In this document: positions 8,324 to 17,185 of the stretch, in pieces
How positions within the stretch are numbered: position 1 is the first letter of the stretch
Layout of the letters: each line of letters opens with the position of its first letter
Source: Sphingomonas sp. BK235
Lineage (GTDB): Bacteria > Pseudomonadota > Alphaproteobacteria > Sphingomonadales > Sphingomonadaceae
Length of the DNA: 64,000 bases
NCBI RefSeq assembly: GCF_004345855.1
Contig: NZ_SLXN01000001.1
Location: forward strand, 744,001-808,000
Reading direction: 5' to 3'
Program-made: the position numbers and the translations under genes
The notes under the pieces: model-generated
What the model was told of the DNA's origin: nothing
The model's database searches: none
What the model saw: the letters and a program-made list of their open reading frames with translations, nothing else

Positions 8324-9136
8324 ATGCGCCGCCCCGTCCGCCGCCCGCTGCGTCGCCCGCCCGGGGGACTCCCGCTGCGCGCGGTCGCGCCCAACGCAGT
8401 GACCGCGCTGGCGCTCTGCTCCGGCCTGTCGGGGATCCGCTTCGCGATCTCGGGCCATTGGGAGCTGGCGGTGACGATGGTGCTGCTCGCGGGCGTGCTC
8501 GACGGACTCGACGGGCGCGTCGCGCGCATGCTCCACGGCGAGAGCCGCTTCGGCGCCGAACTCGACTCGCTGTCCGACGCGATCTCGTTCGGCGTGTCGC
8601 CGGCGCTGATCCTGTACCTGTGGTCGCTCCACGCGCTGCCGCGCTTCGGCTGGATGGCGGCACTGGTGCTGGCGGTGTTCTGCGCGCTGCGACTCGCACG
8701 CTTCAACGCCAATATCGACGCCGACGACCAGCCGCACAAATCGGCCGGCTTCCTCACCGGCGTGCCCGCACCGGCGGGGGCCGGGCTGGCGATGCTGCCG
8801 TTGTTCCTGTGGTTCGTCACCGAGGAGCCGTTGCTGCGCGACCCGCGGCTGGTCGCGCCCTGGACGGTGGGCATCGCGCTGCTGATGGTGTCGAGTCTCG
8901 CGACCTTTTCCTGGTCGTCGCTGCGGCTGCGCCCCAATATCCGGTTCGAGGCGATCGCGGTCGTGGTGGCGGTGGGGGCGGCGGCGGTGAGCGCGCCGTG
9001 GCAGACCGCCGCGGCCGCGGGCATCGCCTATCTGCTGGCCATGCCGTTCAGCGTCGCGAGCTACGCGCGGGTCAGGCGGCTCCGCGCTGGCGGAGCGGCG
9101 CCACTGCCGGCACCGCCGACCCCGCCCAGCGCCTGA
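8324..9136 (+). CDS. pssA: CDP-diacylglycerol--serine O-phosphatidyltransferase
   Basis: Makes phosphatidylserine from CDP-diacylglycerol and serine. A polytopic membrane protein of 270 residues with about seven to eight hydrophobic segments. The CDP-alcohol phosphotransferase motif is complete: D63-G64-x2-A67-R68, then G77, D81 and D85. The N-terminus is very basic (Arg/Pro-rich, residues 1-20). It sits two bases after psd. The last 65 bases overlap, antisense, a small membrane-protein gene. CDP-diacylglycerol would come from CdsA, also encoded in this window. Confidence 0.95.
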   Translation: MRRPVRRPLRRPPGGLPLRAVAPNAVTALALCSGLSGIRFAISGHWELAVTMVLLAGVLDGLDGRVARMLHGESRFGAELDSLSDAISFGVSPALILYLWSLHALPRFGWMAALVLAVFCALRLARFNANIDADDQPHKSAGFLTGVPAPAGAGLAMLPLFLWFVTEEPLLRDPRLVAPWTVGIALLMVSSLATFSWSSLRLRPNIRFEAIAVVVAVGAAAVSAPWQTAAAAGIAYLLAMPFSVASYARVRRLRAGGAAPLPAPPTPPSA

Positions 9137-9314
9137 CCGCGATCCGCCGCTCGGCACGCACCAGCGTCGCGAGCGGGGCCGGGCGCGCCGCCGCCATCTC
9201 GCCGCGCAGCGCGCCGACGATCTTGTCGAGATTGGGCGCCAGCGTCGCGTGGAGCGCATAGCCCACGGTCGAGAGCGCGCCGCCGAAGATCGCGAGGGTC
9301 ATCACCGTCATCAT
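9072..9314 (-). CDS. Small single-span membrane protein, function unknown
   Basis: An 80-residue product starting MMTVMTLAIFGG, with one hydrophobic helix at residues 4-24, a short amphipathic middle and an Arg/Ala-rich tail. The start at 9314 is supported by GGGAG upstream. Its 3' end overlaps the pssA 3' end by 65 bases in the opposite direction. I recognise no family. The coding call rests on the membrane segment and ribosome-binding site, and is moderate. Confidence 0.5.
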   Translation of the reverse strand: MMTVMTLAIFGGALSTVGYALHATLAPNLDKIVGALRGEMAAARPAPLATLVRAERRIAVRRWAGSAVPAVAPLRQRGAA

Positions 9315-9630
9315 TGTTCGACTCCCGTTCCGCGGCTTGGCCAGTAGAACCTCTGCATTGCCAGAGGGTTCCGAGATCAATGTCAGATCGGTACTGGTCC
9401 GATCCGGCACCGAAACGTTCGTACCGCGCTTCTGCCGTTCACCCTGTGTTCCACAGCCTTGTTCCAACTATGTTCACGCCTGTCAAGCGTTTGTTCTCCC
9501 GCTTGCGATCGTTCCACCGATCGGCTAAGGCGCGCCCCTCAACCCCGCATGGGAAGCATCAGCTACCGGTGCGCCGCCTTTCAGGCCGCGTCACTCGCTT
9601 CCCAGAGGCTTAACCGGAAGGAATTTGATT
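9315..9630 (+). promoter_or_regulatory. Upstream region and leader of rpsB-tsf
   Basis: This 316-base gap has lower GC than its neighbours and must hold the promoter of the rpsB-tsf operon and of the divergent small gene. A hairpin can form at about 9346-9371 (GAACCTCTG...CAGAGGGTTC). The rpsB ribosome-binding site GGAAGGA lies at 9616-9622. I could not identify a convincing -35/-10 pair or a known S2-leader structure by eye. Confidence 0.4.
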
Positions 9631-10416
9631 ATGGCGGCACCTGTCGTCACGATGCAGCAGCTCATTGAGACCGGCGCTCACTTCGGCCACCAGACGCACC
9701 GCTGGAACCCGAAGATGAAGCCCTACATCTTCGGCGAGCGCAACGGCGTCCACATCATCGACCTGTCGCAGACCGTGCCGCTGTTCGCGCGCGCCCTCGA
9801 CTTCGTCAGCTCGTCGGTCGCCTCGGGCGGCAAGGTGCTGTTCGTCGGCACCAAGCGCCAGGCGCAGGAGCCGGTCGCCGAGGCGGCGCGCCGTGCCGGC
9901 CAGCATTTCGTCAATCACCGCTGGCTCGGCGGCATGCTGACCAACTGGAAGACGATCAGCAACTCGATCAAGCGCCTCAAGGCGCTCGAGGAGCAGCTGT
10001 CGGGCAACACCGCCGGCCTCACCAAGAAGGAAGTGCTGCAGCTCACCCGCGAGCGCGACAAGCTCGAGCTGTCGCTCGGCGGCATCCGCGACATGGGCGG
10101 CATCCCGGACGTGATGTTCGTGATCGACGCCAACAAGGAGGAGCTCGCGATCAAGGAGGCCAACACGCTCGGCATCCCGGTCGTGGCGATCCTCGACTCG
10201 AACGTGTCGCCCGACGGCATCGCCTTCCCGGTGCCCGCGAATGACGACGCGGCGCGTGCCATCCGCCTGTACTGCGAGGCGATCGCCATCGCGGCGACGC
10301 GCGGCAACCAGCAGCAGCAGGCCGGCCGTGGCGTCGACCTGGGCGCGATGAGCGAGCCGCCCGCCGAGGAGGCGCTCACGGTCGAGACGCCCGCGGCCGA
10401 GCCCGCCGCCGCCTGA
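9631..10416 (+). CDS. rpsB: 30S ribosomal protein S2
   Basis: Small-subunit ribosomal protein of 261 residues. It begins [21 protein letters not shown], and the family blocks [19 protein letters not shown] and [14 protein letters not shown] are intact. About 35 residues of Ala/Glu/Gln-rich tail extend past the core, as in many alphaproteobacterial S2 proteins. The start is fixed by GGAAGGA nine bases upstream; a TTG six bases earlier is less likely. It is followed by tsf, the universal gene order. Confidence 0.98.
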   Translation: MAAPVVTMQQLIETGAHFGHQTHRWNPKMKPYIFGERNGVHIIDLSQTVPLFARALDFVSSSVASGGKVLFVGTKRQAQEPVAEAARRAGQHFVNHRWLGGMLTNWKTISNSIKRLKALEEQLSGNTAGLTKKEVLQLTRERDKLELSLGGIRDMGGIPDVMFVIDANKEELAIKEANTLGIPVVAILDSNVSPDGIAFPVPANDDAARAIRLYCEAIAIAATRGNQQQQAGRGVDLGAMSEPPAEEALTVETPAAEPAAA

Positions 10417-10423
10417 CCCGCGT

Positions 10424-10450
10424 GTCCGCGCGGGCGGCGCTCGCGCGGAC
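10424..10450 (+). other. Hairpin between rpsB and tsf
   Basis: GTCCGCGCG at 10424-10432 pairs perfectly with CGCGCGGAC at 10442-10450 across a nine-base loop. There is no T-run after it, so it looks more like an attenuator or processing site than a full terminator. It could set the S2 to EF-Ts ratio; this is inference. Confidence 0.45.
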
Positions 10451-10561
10451 GCACGATTGTCACGGAGGCTGCCTAAGCCGCGGCCTCCCTCATTTCCCCT
10501 CGGCGCGCGGCGATTCACCGATCGTCGCGCGTCGATGCAAAAACCAGCTGAGGACAAGACG

Positions 10562-11497
10562 ATGGCCGATATCACGGCAGCGATGGTCAAGGACCTGCGC
10601 GAGAAGAGCGGCGCGGGCATGATGGACTGCAAGAAGGCGCTCAGCGAGACCTCGGGCGACATGGACGCCGCGCTGGACTGGCTGCGCACCAAGGGCCTCG
10701 CGGCCGCGCAGAAGAAGTCGAGCCGTACCGCGGCCGAGGGCCTGGTCGGCGTCGCGGTGAGCGGCACCAAGGGCGCCGCGGTCGAGGTCAACTCGGAGAC
10801 CGACTTCGTCGCCAAGAACGAGCAGTTCCAGAACTTCGTCCGCGAGGTCACCCAGATCGCGCTCGCCAGCGGCGGCGACGTCGAGGCGATCAAGGCGGCG
10901 CAGATGCCGTCGGGCACCACCGTCGCCGAGGCGCTGACCAACAATATCGCGACGATCGGCGAGAACCAGTCGATCCGCCGCGCGCGCTCGCTGTCGGTGA
11001 GCCAGGGTGCGGTCGTGGCCTATGTCCACAACCAGCAGGCGCCGGGTCTGGGCAAGATCGGCGTGCTCGTCGCGCTCGAGAGCGCGGCGTCGGACGAGGT
11101 GCTGCAGGGCCTCGGCAAGCAGCTGGCGATGCACATCGCGGCGGCCTTCCCCAAGGCGCTCAACGAGGAGGACCTCGACGAGGCCGAGATCGAGCGCGAG
11201 CGCGCGATCGCGGCCGAGAAGGCGGGTGAGTCGGGCAAGCCAGCCGACATCATCGCCAAGATGGTCGAGGGTTCGATCGCCAAGTACCGCAAGGAGCATG
11301 CGCTGGTCAGCCAGCTGTTCGTGATGGACGGCAAGACCAAGATCAGCGACGTCGTCGCCAAGGCGGGCAAGGACGCCGGCGCCGAGATCAAGCTGGTGGA
11401 CTATGTTCGCTTCCAGCTCGGCGAGGGCATCGAGAAGGAGGTCTCCGACTTCGCCGCCGAGGTCGCCGCCGCCTCGGGCGTGCCGCAGACGGTCTGA
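10562..11497 (+). CDS. tsf: Translation elongation factor Ts
   Basis: Guanine nucleotide exchange factor for EF-Tu, 311 residues. It starts [27 protein letters not shown], the canonical N-domain, and has the [10 protein letters not shown] motif that contacts EF-Tu. GAGGA precedes the ATG at 10562. It is followed by a strong hairpin, REP and tandem repeats before pyrH, so the usual rpsB-tsf-pyrH-frr run is probably split into two transcripts here. Confidence 0.98.
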   Translation: MADITAAMVKDLREKSGAGMMDCKKALSETSGDMDAALDWLRTKGLAAAQKKSSRTAAEGLVGVAVSGTKGAAVEVNSETDFVAKNEQFQNFVREVTQIALASGGDVEAIKAAQMPSGTTVAEALTNNIATIGENQSIRRARSLSVSQGAVVAYVHNQQAPGLGKIGVLVALESAASDEVLQGLGKQLAMHIAAAFPKALNEEDLDEAEIERERAIAAEKAGESGKPADIIAKMVEGSIAKYRKEHALVSQLFVMDGKTKISDVVAKAGKDAGAEIKLVDYVRFQLGEGIEKEVSDFAAEVAAASGVPQTV

Positions 11498-11524
11498 CGC
11501 CGACCGTCCGTTTTGGATGATGCG

Positions 11525-11560
11525 CCGCCGTCCCGGTTGAAGTGCCGGGGCGGCGGTTCG
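11525..11560 (+). terminator. Terminator-like hairpin after tsf
   Basis: CCGCCGTCCCGG (11525-11536) pairs with CCGGGGCGGCGG (11545-11556) with one G-U, around an eight-base loop. It is followed by a weak TTCGCGTTT tract. It lies 28 bases after the tsf stop. Confidence 0.65.
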
Positions 11561-11632
11561 CGTTTGGGGGGGGGCGATCCGCTCCCATTGTCGAATGGCG
11601 GGTGATGTGGCTGACTTGCCCCATCAACCCGC

Positions 11633-11750
11633 CGTCATCCTGAACTCAACCCGCCGTCATCCTGAACTCGTTTCAGGATCCACCCTTACGCAAGAGCCGC
11701 CGCTCTTGGGTCCGCGGCACCGTGGATCCCGAAACGAGTTCGGGATGACG
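11633..11750. repeat. REP palindrome with a duplicated arm start
   Basis: The full element runs from 11655 (CGTCATCCTGAACTCGTTTC) to 11750 (inverse arm). The first 15 bases of its left arm are duplicated 22 bases upstream at 11633, giving a partial head-to-tail copy. It lies in the tsf-pyrH gap (11498-11969), where I see no gene, and leads straight into a 9-bp tandem array. Confidence 0.78.
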
Positions 11751-11836
11751 GCAGTGACGATAATGTCGGCAGTGTCGATAATGACGGCAGTGACGGCAGT
11801 GACGGCAGTGACGGCAGTCGCGGCAGCGACGGCAAT
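11747..11836. repeat. 9-bp tandem array, about ten units, abutting a REP
   Basis: Units of nine bases related to GACGGCAGT run without interruption. Four perfect GACGGCAGT copies lie at 11783-11818, flanked by degenerate units (GACGATAAT, GTCGGCAGT, CGCGGCAGC, GACGGCAAT). The first unit is formed by the last bases of the REP right arm, so the array seems to have grown from the REP end. Confidence 0.8.
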
Positions 11837-11969
11837 GGCGCCGATGAAGTCAGGATGGCGCACCGCGTCTGAACGCACCTGCCGTCTCCCCGACTGTGTC
11901 AACCCATTGCCAGCCGCCGACCCGCCGCCTAGGGTCCGCGCCGCTCCGCCCCCTGCATAACGAGACCCG

Positions 11970-12713
11970 ATGACCCAGCCCCGCTACAAACGCATCCTGC
12001 TGAAACTCTCCGGCGAAGTGCTGATGGGCGAGGGCGGTCTCGCGATCGATCCCGCGGTCACCGCGCGCGTCGCGGAGGAGATCGCGGACGTGAAGGCGCA
12101 GGGCTATGAGCTGTGCATCGTCGTCGGCGGGGGCAATATCTTCCGCGGTCTCGCCGCCGCGGCCAAGGGCTTCGAGCGCGGCACCGCCGATTATATGGGC
12201 ATGCTCGCCACCGTCATGAACGCGCTCGCGGTGCAGAACGCGCTCGAGCAGATCGGCGTCGACACGCGCGTCCAGTCCGCCATCCCGATGCAGTCGGTGT
12301 GCGAGCCGTTCATCCGCCGCCGCGCCGAACGCCACCTGGAGAAGGGGCGGGTCGTGATCTTCGCCGCCGGTGTGGGCTCGCCCTTCTTCACCACCGATTC
12401 GGGCGCCGCGCTGCGTGCTGCCGAGCTGAACTGCGACGCGCTGTTCAAGGGCACGTCGGTGGACGGCGTCTACGACGCCGACCCGAAGAAGGACCCGCAG
12501 GCGACCCGCTACGAGACGGTCAGCTATGACATGGTGCTGGCCAAGAACCTCAAGGTGATGGACGCCAGCGCCGTGGCGCTGTGCCGGGATTCGAACATTC
12601 CCATCGTCGTGTTCAACATACGCGAGCACGGCAACTTTGCCGCCGTGCTGCGCGGCGAGGGCGTCTCGACGGTGGTGCAGAAGGAAGTGGAGACGACCGA
12701 TGCCCGCGTATGA
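11970..12713 (+). CDS. pyrH: UMP kinase
   Basis: Hexameric bacterial UMP kinase of the amino-acid-kinase fold (247 residues) phosphorylating UMP to UDP. Landmarks: [14 protein letters not shown] (ATP site), [10 protein letters not shown], and [17 protein letters not shown] in the C-terminal half. It overlaps frr by 14 bases, so the two are translationally coupled. It sits downstream of the REP and tandem-repeat gap and probably begins a new transcription unit running to fabZ. Confidence 0.97.
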   Translation: MTQPRYKRILLKLSGEVLMGEGGLAIDPAVTARVAEEIADVKAQGYELCIVVGGGNIFRGLAAAAKGFERGTADYMGMLATVMNALAVQNALEQIGVDTRVQSAIPMQSVCEPFIRRRAERHLEKGRVVIFAAGVGSPFFTTDSGAALRAAELNCDALFKGTSVDGVYDADPKKDPQATRYETVSYDMVLAKNLKVMDASAVALCRDSNIPIVVFNIREHGNFAAVLRGEGVSTVVQKEVETTDARV

Positions 12714-13257
12714 CAAGAACGACCTCGAGCGCCGCATGAACGGCGCGGTGGAGTCGCTCAAGGGTGACCTCGGCGGCTTGCGCACTGGCCGCGCCTCGAC
12801 CTCGCTGCTCGATCCGGTGACGGTCGAGGTCTATGGCGCGCACATGCCGCTCAACCAGGTGGCGACCGTGTCGGTGCCGGAATCGCGCATGCTGTCGGTG
12901 CAGGTGTGGGACAAGAGCAACGTCGGCCCGGTCGAGAAGGCGATCCGCTCCGCCGGGCTCGGGCTCAACCCGATCAACGACGGCCAGACTCTGCGCCTGC
13001 CGATCCCCGACCTGACCGAGGAGCGCCGCAAGGAGCTCGCCAAGCTGTCCGGGCAATATTCGGAGAAGGCCAAGATCGCGGTGCGCAACGTCCGCCGCGA
13101 CGGCATGGACGCGCTCAAGACCGACGAGAAGAAGGGCGTGATCTCCGAGGACGAGCGCAAGCGGCTCGAGACCGAGGTGCAGAAGCTGACCGACGCGACG
13201 ATCGCCGACATCGACTCGGTCTCGGCCGCCAAGGAAAAGGAAATCCTCAACAAGTGA
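12700..13257 (+). CDS. frr: Ribosome recycling factor
   Basis: Splits post-termination ribosomes together with EF-G. 185 residues, the standard length. The start [16 protein letters not shown] lies inside the end of pyrH. Conserved blocks include LRTGRAS near residue 28 and [13 protein letters not shown] near residue 128. The C-terminal long helices are intact. It is followed after 28 bases by uppS, whose GGGGGAGGGG ribosome-binding site lies in the gap. Confidence 0.97.
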   Translation: MPAYDKNDLERRMNGAVESLKGDLGGLRTGRASTSLLDPVTVEVYGAHMPLNQVATVSVPESRMLSVQVWDKSNVGPVEKAIRSAGLGLNPINDGQTLRLPIPDLTEERRKELAKLSGQYSEKAKIAVRNVRRDGMDALKTDEKKGVISEDERKRLETEVQKLTDATIADIDSVSAAKEKEILNK

Positions 13258-13285
13258 CGTCGCTCGCGCCTGGGGGGGAGGGGTG

Positions 13286-14017
13286 ATGGCGACCGCCGCG
13301 ATGCCGCGCGAGGCGCCCGCGGTGCTGCCGCGCCACGTCGCCATCATCATGGACGGCAACGGCCGCTGGGCGGCGCAGCGCCATCTGCCGCGCGCCGCCG
13401 GCCATCGCGCCGGGGTCGAGGCGGTGCGCTCGGTAACCCGCGCCGCGCGCGCGATGGGCCTGGAAGCGCTGACGCTCTACGCTTTCTCCTCGGAGAATTG
13501 GCGCCGCCCGGAGGAGGAGGTCGGCGCGCTGATGAAGCTGCTCAAATTCTTCATCCGCAACGACCTCGCCGAACTGGTGCGCGAGAATGTGCGGCTGCGC
13601 GTGCTCGGCGACTACCGCCGCTTCCCCGCCGACGTGGTCGAGCTGGTCGACGACGCGCTGGCGCGCACCGCCGCCAACACCGGGCCGATCCTCGCGATCG
13701 CGCTCAACTATGGCGCGCAGGCCGAGCTGGTCACCGCCGCCCGCCGCCTCGCCGAGCGCGCCGCGCGCGACGGCCTCGCGCCCGAGACGATCGACGCCGT
13801 CGCGATCGAGGCCGAGCTGGAGACGCGCGACCTGCCGCCGCTCGATCTGCTGATCCGCACTTCGGGCGAGCAGCGCCTGTCCAATTTCCTGCTGTGGCAG
13901 GCGGCCTATGCCGAGCTGCTGTTCGTCGACACGCTGTGGCCCGATTTCGACGCCGCCGCGCTCGCCGCCGCGCTCGACTCGTTCGGCAAACGCCAGCGCC
14001 GCTACGGCGGGCTGTGA
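13286..14017 (+). CDS. uppS: Undecaprenyl diphosphate synthase (cis-prenyltransferase)
   Basis: Condenses isopentenyl diphosphate units into the C55 lipid carrier precursor for peptidoglycan and polysaccharide. About 243 residues. The catalytic Asp is in the N-terminal motif IIMDGNGRWA (Asp23 counted from the ATG at 13286). LYAFSSENWRRP and DLLIRTSGEQRLSNFLLWQ are the other family blocks. A GTG directly before the ATG is possible. The lipid carrier is also needed by the glycan operon elsewhere in the window. Confidence 0.96.
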   Translation: MATAAMPREAPAVLPRHVAIIMDGNGRWAAQRHLPRAAGHRAGVEAVRSVTRAARAMGLEALTLYAFSSENWRRPEEEVGALMKLLKFFIRNDLAELVRENVRLRVLGDYRRFPADVVELVDDALARTAANTGPILAIALNYGAQAELVTAARRLAERAARDGLAPETIDAVAIEAELETRDLPPLDLLIRTSGEQRLSNFLLWQAAYAELLFVDTLWPDFDAAALAAALDSFGKRQRRYGGL

Positions 14018-14027
14018 CCCGCCCCGC

Positions 14028-14840
14028 ATGACCGAGCCGACGCCCGACGCCAAGCTGCGGACCCCGTCCAACCTGCGGCTGCGCATGATCGCCAGCGTCG
14101 CGATGATCGCGGTGGCGAGCGTCGCTTTGGTGCTGGGCGACATCGCCTTCTGGCTGCTCGCGGTGGTGATCGCGCTGTTCATGATGGCGGAATGGTCGGA
14201 CCTGGAGAAGGTGCCGCCCAAGACCAAGCGGCTGGCGCAATTCGCGCTGAGCGTGCCGCTGGCGACGATGGCGCCGGCGTGGCTGATCATCGAGCCGCGA
14301 CCCTTCTTCACGCTCGGGCTGATCGCGGGGGCGGCCTTCTTCGTCGCCATCGTCACGCGGCTGCCGCAGCTCGCGCTCGGCGTGGTCTATTGCGCGCTGC
14401 CCGTGCTCGCGCTGGTGGTGCTGCGGCGGCAGGGGGAGGGGCTGCTCGAGACCTTCTGGGCGATGTCGCTGGTCTGGGCGTGCGACATCGGCGCCTTCTT
14501 CGCCGGCCGTTCGATCGGCGGCCCCAAACTGGCGCCGCGGCTCAGCCCCAACAAGACCTGGGCCGGGCTGATCGGCGGCGCCGCGGCGGCCACCGCGCTC
14601 GGGGCGCTGCTGCACGCGGCCGCGGGACTGCCGCTGGTGCTCGCGCTCGCCTCGCCGCTGCTCGCGGTGCTGGCGCAGGCGGGCGACCTCTACGAGAGCT
14701 GGCTGAAGCGCCGCGCCGGCGTGAAGGACTCGGGCAACATCCTGCCGGGCCACGGTGGCGTGCTCGACCGGCTCGACGGGTTGGTGCCGGTGGCGCCGGT
14801 CGCGGCCTTGCTGGTCGTCTCGCTGGGCGCGTTCGGGTGA
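14028..14840 (+). CDS. cdsA: Phosphatidate cytidylyltransferase
   Basis: Integral membrane enzyme making CDP-diacylglycerol from phosphatidic acid and CTP. About 270 residues with around seven membrane segments. The C-terminal family signature is complete: SWLKRRAGVKDSGNILPGHG followed by GVLDRLD. The start MTEPTPDAK at 14028 is ten bases after uppS. The stop overlaps the GTG start of dxr. Its product feeds PssA, encoded upstream in this window. Confidence 0.95.
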   Translation: MTEPTPDAKLRTPSNLRLRMIASVAMIAVASVALVLGDIAFWLLAVVIALFMMAEWSDLEKVPPKTKRLAQFALSVPLATMAPAWLIIEPRPFFTLGLIAGAAFFVAIVTRLPQLALGVVYCALPVLALVVLRRQGEGLLETFWAMSLVWACDIGAFFAGRSIGGPKLAPRLSPNKTWAGLIGGAAAATALGALLHAAAGLPLVLALASPLLAVLAQAGDLYESWLKRRAGVKDSGNILPGHGGVLDRLDGLVPVAPVAALLVVSLGAFG

Positions 14841-15994
14841 GGACCGTCTCGATCCTGGGAGCGACCGGCTCGGTCGGTACCTCGACGCTCGACCTCGTCG
14901 AGCGCGAGCCCGATCGCTTCCGCGTCGTCGCGCTCACCGCCAATGGCGACGTCGAGCGGCTCGCCGCGGCGGCGCGGCGCACCGCGGCCGAGCTGGCGGT
15001 GGTGGCGGACGAGTCGTGCCTGCCCGCGCTGCGCGACGCGCTCGCCGGTACGAGCACCGCGGTCGCCGGGGGGGCGCAGGCGGTATGCGACGCCGCCGCC
15101 GCGGGCGCGGACTGGACGATGGGCGCGATCGTCGGCTGCGCCGGGCTGCGGCCGACGCTGGCCGCGATCGAGCGCGGCGGCACGGTGGTGCTGGCCAACA
15201 AGGAGCCGCTGGTCTCCGCCGGCGACATCATCACCGCCGCCGCGGCGACCCACGGCGCCACGTTGCTGCCCGCCGACAGCGAGCACAATGCGGTGTTCCA
15301 GTGCCTCGACCCGACCCGCCCCGAGAGCGTGCGCCGGATCATCCTGACCGCGAGCGGCGGGCCGTTCCGCGACTGGACGCTCGAGCAGATGGCGGCGGTG
15401 ACGCCCGCGCAGGCGGTGGCGCACCCGAACTGGTCGATGGGCGCCAAGATCTCGGTCGACAGCGCGACGATGATGAACAAGGGCCTCGAGCTGATCGAGG
15501 CGGCGCGCTTGTTCCCGGTGCCGCCCGAGCGGATCGAGATCGTGATCCATCGCCAGTCGGTGATCCACTCGATGGTGGATTACGTCGACGGCTCGATGCT
15601 GGCGCAGCTCGGCCCGAGCGACATGCGCGTGCCGATCGCGCACTGCCTCGCCTGGCCCGAGCGGATGGCGACGCCGATGGAACCGCTCGACCTCGTCAGG
15701 CTCGGCCGGCTCGACTTCGAGGCGCCCGACGCGCTGCGCTTCCACGCGCTGACGCTGGCGCGCGACGCTGCCGAGGCGGGCGGGGCGCGGCCGGCGATCC
15801 TCAACGCCGCGAACGAGGTGGCGGTCGCCGCTTTCCTGGCGGGCGCGATCGGCTTTCTTGAAATTGCCGCAATCGTCGACGATACGCTACAACGCTACGA
15901 CCCGGCCGCGCCGGAGACGCTCGACGCGGTGCTCGCGATCGACGCGGAAGCGCGAAGGAGAGCCGGCGAGCGCGTGAAGGATTGCGTCGCTTGA
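14837..15994 (+). CDS. dxr: 1-deoxy-D-xylulose 5-phosphate reductoisomerase
   Basis: Second enzyme of the MEP isoprenoid pathway, NADPH-dependent. About 385 residues. The N-terminus VRTVSILGATGSVGTSTLDL is the NADPH-binding Rossmann loop. The metal-binding residues lie in LLPADSEHNAVFQ, and the catalytic loop is in ASGGPFRDW and HPNWSMGAKISVDSATMMNKGLE. It starts at a GTG overlapping the cdsA stop (GTGA). It ends with a 13-base overlap into rseP. A longer frame open upstream belongs to cdsA territory and is not used. Confidence 0.96.
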   Translation: MRTVSILGATGSVGTSTLDLVEREPDRFRVVALTANGDVERLAAAARRTAAELAVVADESCLPALRDALAGTSTAVAGGAQAVCDAAAAGADWTMGAIVGCAGLRPTLAAIERGGTVVLANKEPLVSAGDIITAAAATHGATLLPADSEHNAVFQCLDPTRPESVRRIILTASGGPFRDWTLEQMAAVTPAQAVAHPNWSMGAKISVDSATMMNKGLELIEAARLFPVPPERIEIVIHRQSVIHSMVDYVDGSMLAQLGPSDMRVPIAHCLAWPERMATPMEPLDLVRLGRLDFEAPDALRFHALTLARDAAEAGGARPAILNAANEVAVAAFLAGAIGFLEIAAIVDDTLQRYDPAAPETLDAVLAIDAEARRRAGERVKDCVA

Positions 15995-17124
15995 TCCAGA
16001 CCCCTGGCGTATTGATCACCGCTCTGGCCTTTGTCCTGGTGATCGGCCCGCTCGTCTTCGTCCACGAGATGGGCCATTATCTCGCCGGGCGCTGGTTCGG
16101 GGTGCATGCCGAGGCTTTCTCGATCGGCTTCGGGCGCGAGATCGCCGGCTGGACCGATCGCCGCGGCACGCGGTGGAAGCTCGCCTGGCTGCCGCTCGGC
16201 GGCTACGTCCGCTTCGCCGGCGACATGAACCCGGCGAGCCAGCCCGGCCCCGAGTGGCTCGCGCTGCCCGCCGAGGAGCGCGCGCGCACCTTCCAGGCCA
16301 AGCCGGTGTGGCAGCGCGCGATCGTCGTCGCCGCCGGCCCGATCGTCAATTTCGTGCTGGCGGTGCTCATCCTCGCCGGCTTCGCGCTGGCCTATGGCGA
16401 CGCGCGCACGCCGGCGGTGGTGGGCGAGGCGCTGCCCGGCACCGCCGCCGCGGCCGCCGGCCTGCGCGCGGGCGACCGGGTCACCGCGCTCGGCGGGCGC
16501 GAGATGGACACGTTCGAGGACATGGTCCGCTACGTGAAGATCCGCGCGGGCGAGCGCGTCCGCGTCGATTATGTCCGGGGCGACCGCGCCGCCGCGGTGG
16601 ACGCGACGATCGGTACGCAGCTGCAGCGCGATCGCTTCGGCAACGAATATCGCGTCGGCCTGCTCGGCATCGCGCCGACGACGCCGGTGATCACCGAAGT
16701 CGGCGTGTTCGAGGCACCGGTCGTCGCGGTGCGGCGCACCGGCCAGATCGTCGGGATGATGGTCGAGACGATCGGCCAGATCGTCACCGGGCGCCGCTCG
16801 GTGAAGGAATTGGGCGGGCCGCTCTCGATCGCCAAGGCCTCGGGCGAGCAGTTCGCGCTGGGGCCGGAGGAGTTCGTCTTCCTGATCGCGCTCGTGTCGA
16901 TCAATCTCGGGTTCATCAATCTTTTGCCAGTGCCGATGCTCGATGGCGGTCACCTGCTCTTCTACGCGATCGAGGCGGTGCGGCGGAAACCGGCGCCGCC
17001 GCAGCTGGTCGAATGGGCGTTCCGCGGCGGGCTGGCGGCGGTGCTCGCGCTGATGCTGCTGGTGACGTTCAACGACCTGGGCAACCGCGGGCTATGGCAG
17101 CATCTGGCCGGCTTGATCGGGTGA
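15982..17124 (+). CDS. rseP: Site-2 zinc metalloprotease RseP
   Basis: Intramembrane protease of the M50 family, expected to cut anti-sigma factors or signal-peptide remnants. About 380 residues. The zinc motif HEMGH is at residues 28-32 inside the first membrane helix. The third ligand region is VPMLDGGHLLF near residue 320. One PDZ domain (residues about 130-200) is visible, with APTTPVITEVG between the halves. The start is a TTG at 15982 or 15991, both inside the dxr 3' end; I favour 15982 by family alignment. Confidence 0.93.
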   Translation: MRRLIQTPGVLITALAFVLVIGPLVFVHEMGHYLAGRWFGVHAEAFSIGFGREIAGWTDRRGTRWKLAWLPLGGYVRFAGDMNPASQPGPEWLALPAEERARTFQAKPVWQRAIVVAAGPIVNFVLAVLILAGFALAYGDARTPAVVGEALPGTAAAAAGLRAGDRVTALGGREMDTFEDMVRYVKIRAGERVRVDYVRGDRAAAVDATIGTQLQRDRFGNEYRVGLLGIAPTTPVITEVGVFEAPVVAVRRTGQIVGMMVETIGQIVTGRRSVKELGGPLSIAKASGEQFALGPEEFVFLIALVSINLGFINLLPVPMLDGGHLLFYAIEAVRRKPAPPQLVEWAFRGGLAAVLALMLLVTFNDLGNRGLWQHLAGLIG

Positions 17125-17185
17125 GCAAGGTAAGGCAGGGCGGCGCGGCCCGCATGCACGGCGGTTTCTCTCGGGTGGGATTTAG

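Noticed and set aside
11747..11836. Tandem repeats considered as a CRISPR array
   Set aside because: Units are 9 bases with no spacers and no cas genes nearby. It is a simple minisatellite, as is the 8-bp array at 5167-5206.
14192..14836. N-terminal extension of dxr into the cdsA region
   Set aside because: The frame is open by chance. The extra residues are Arg/Ala/Gly-rich, while the canonical dxr N-terminus begins at the GTG at 14837 that overlaps the cdsA stop.
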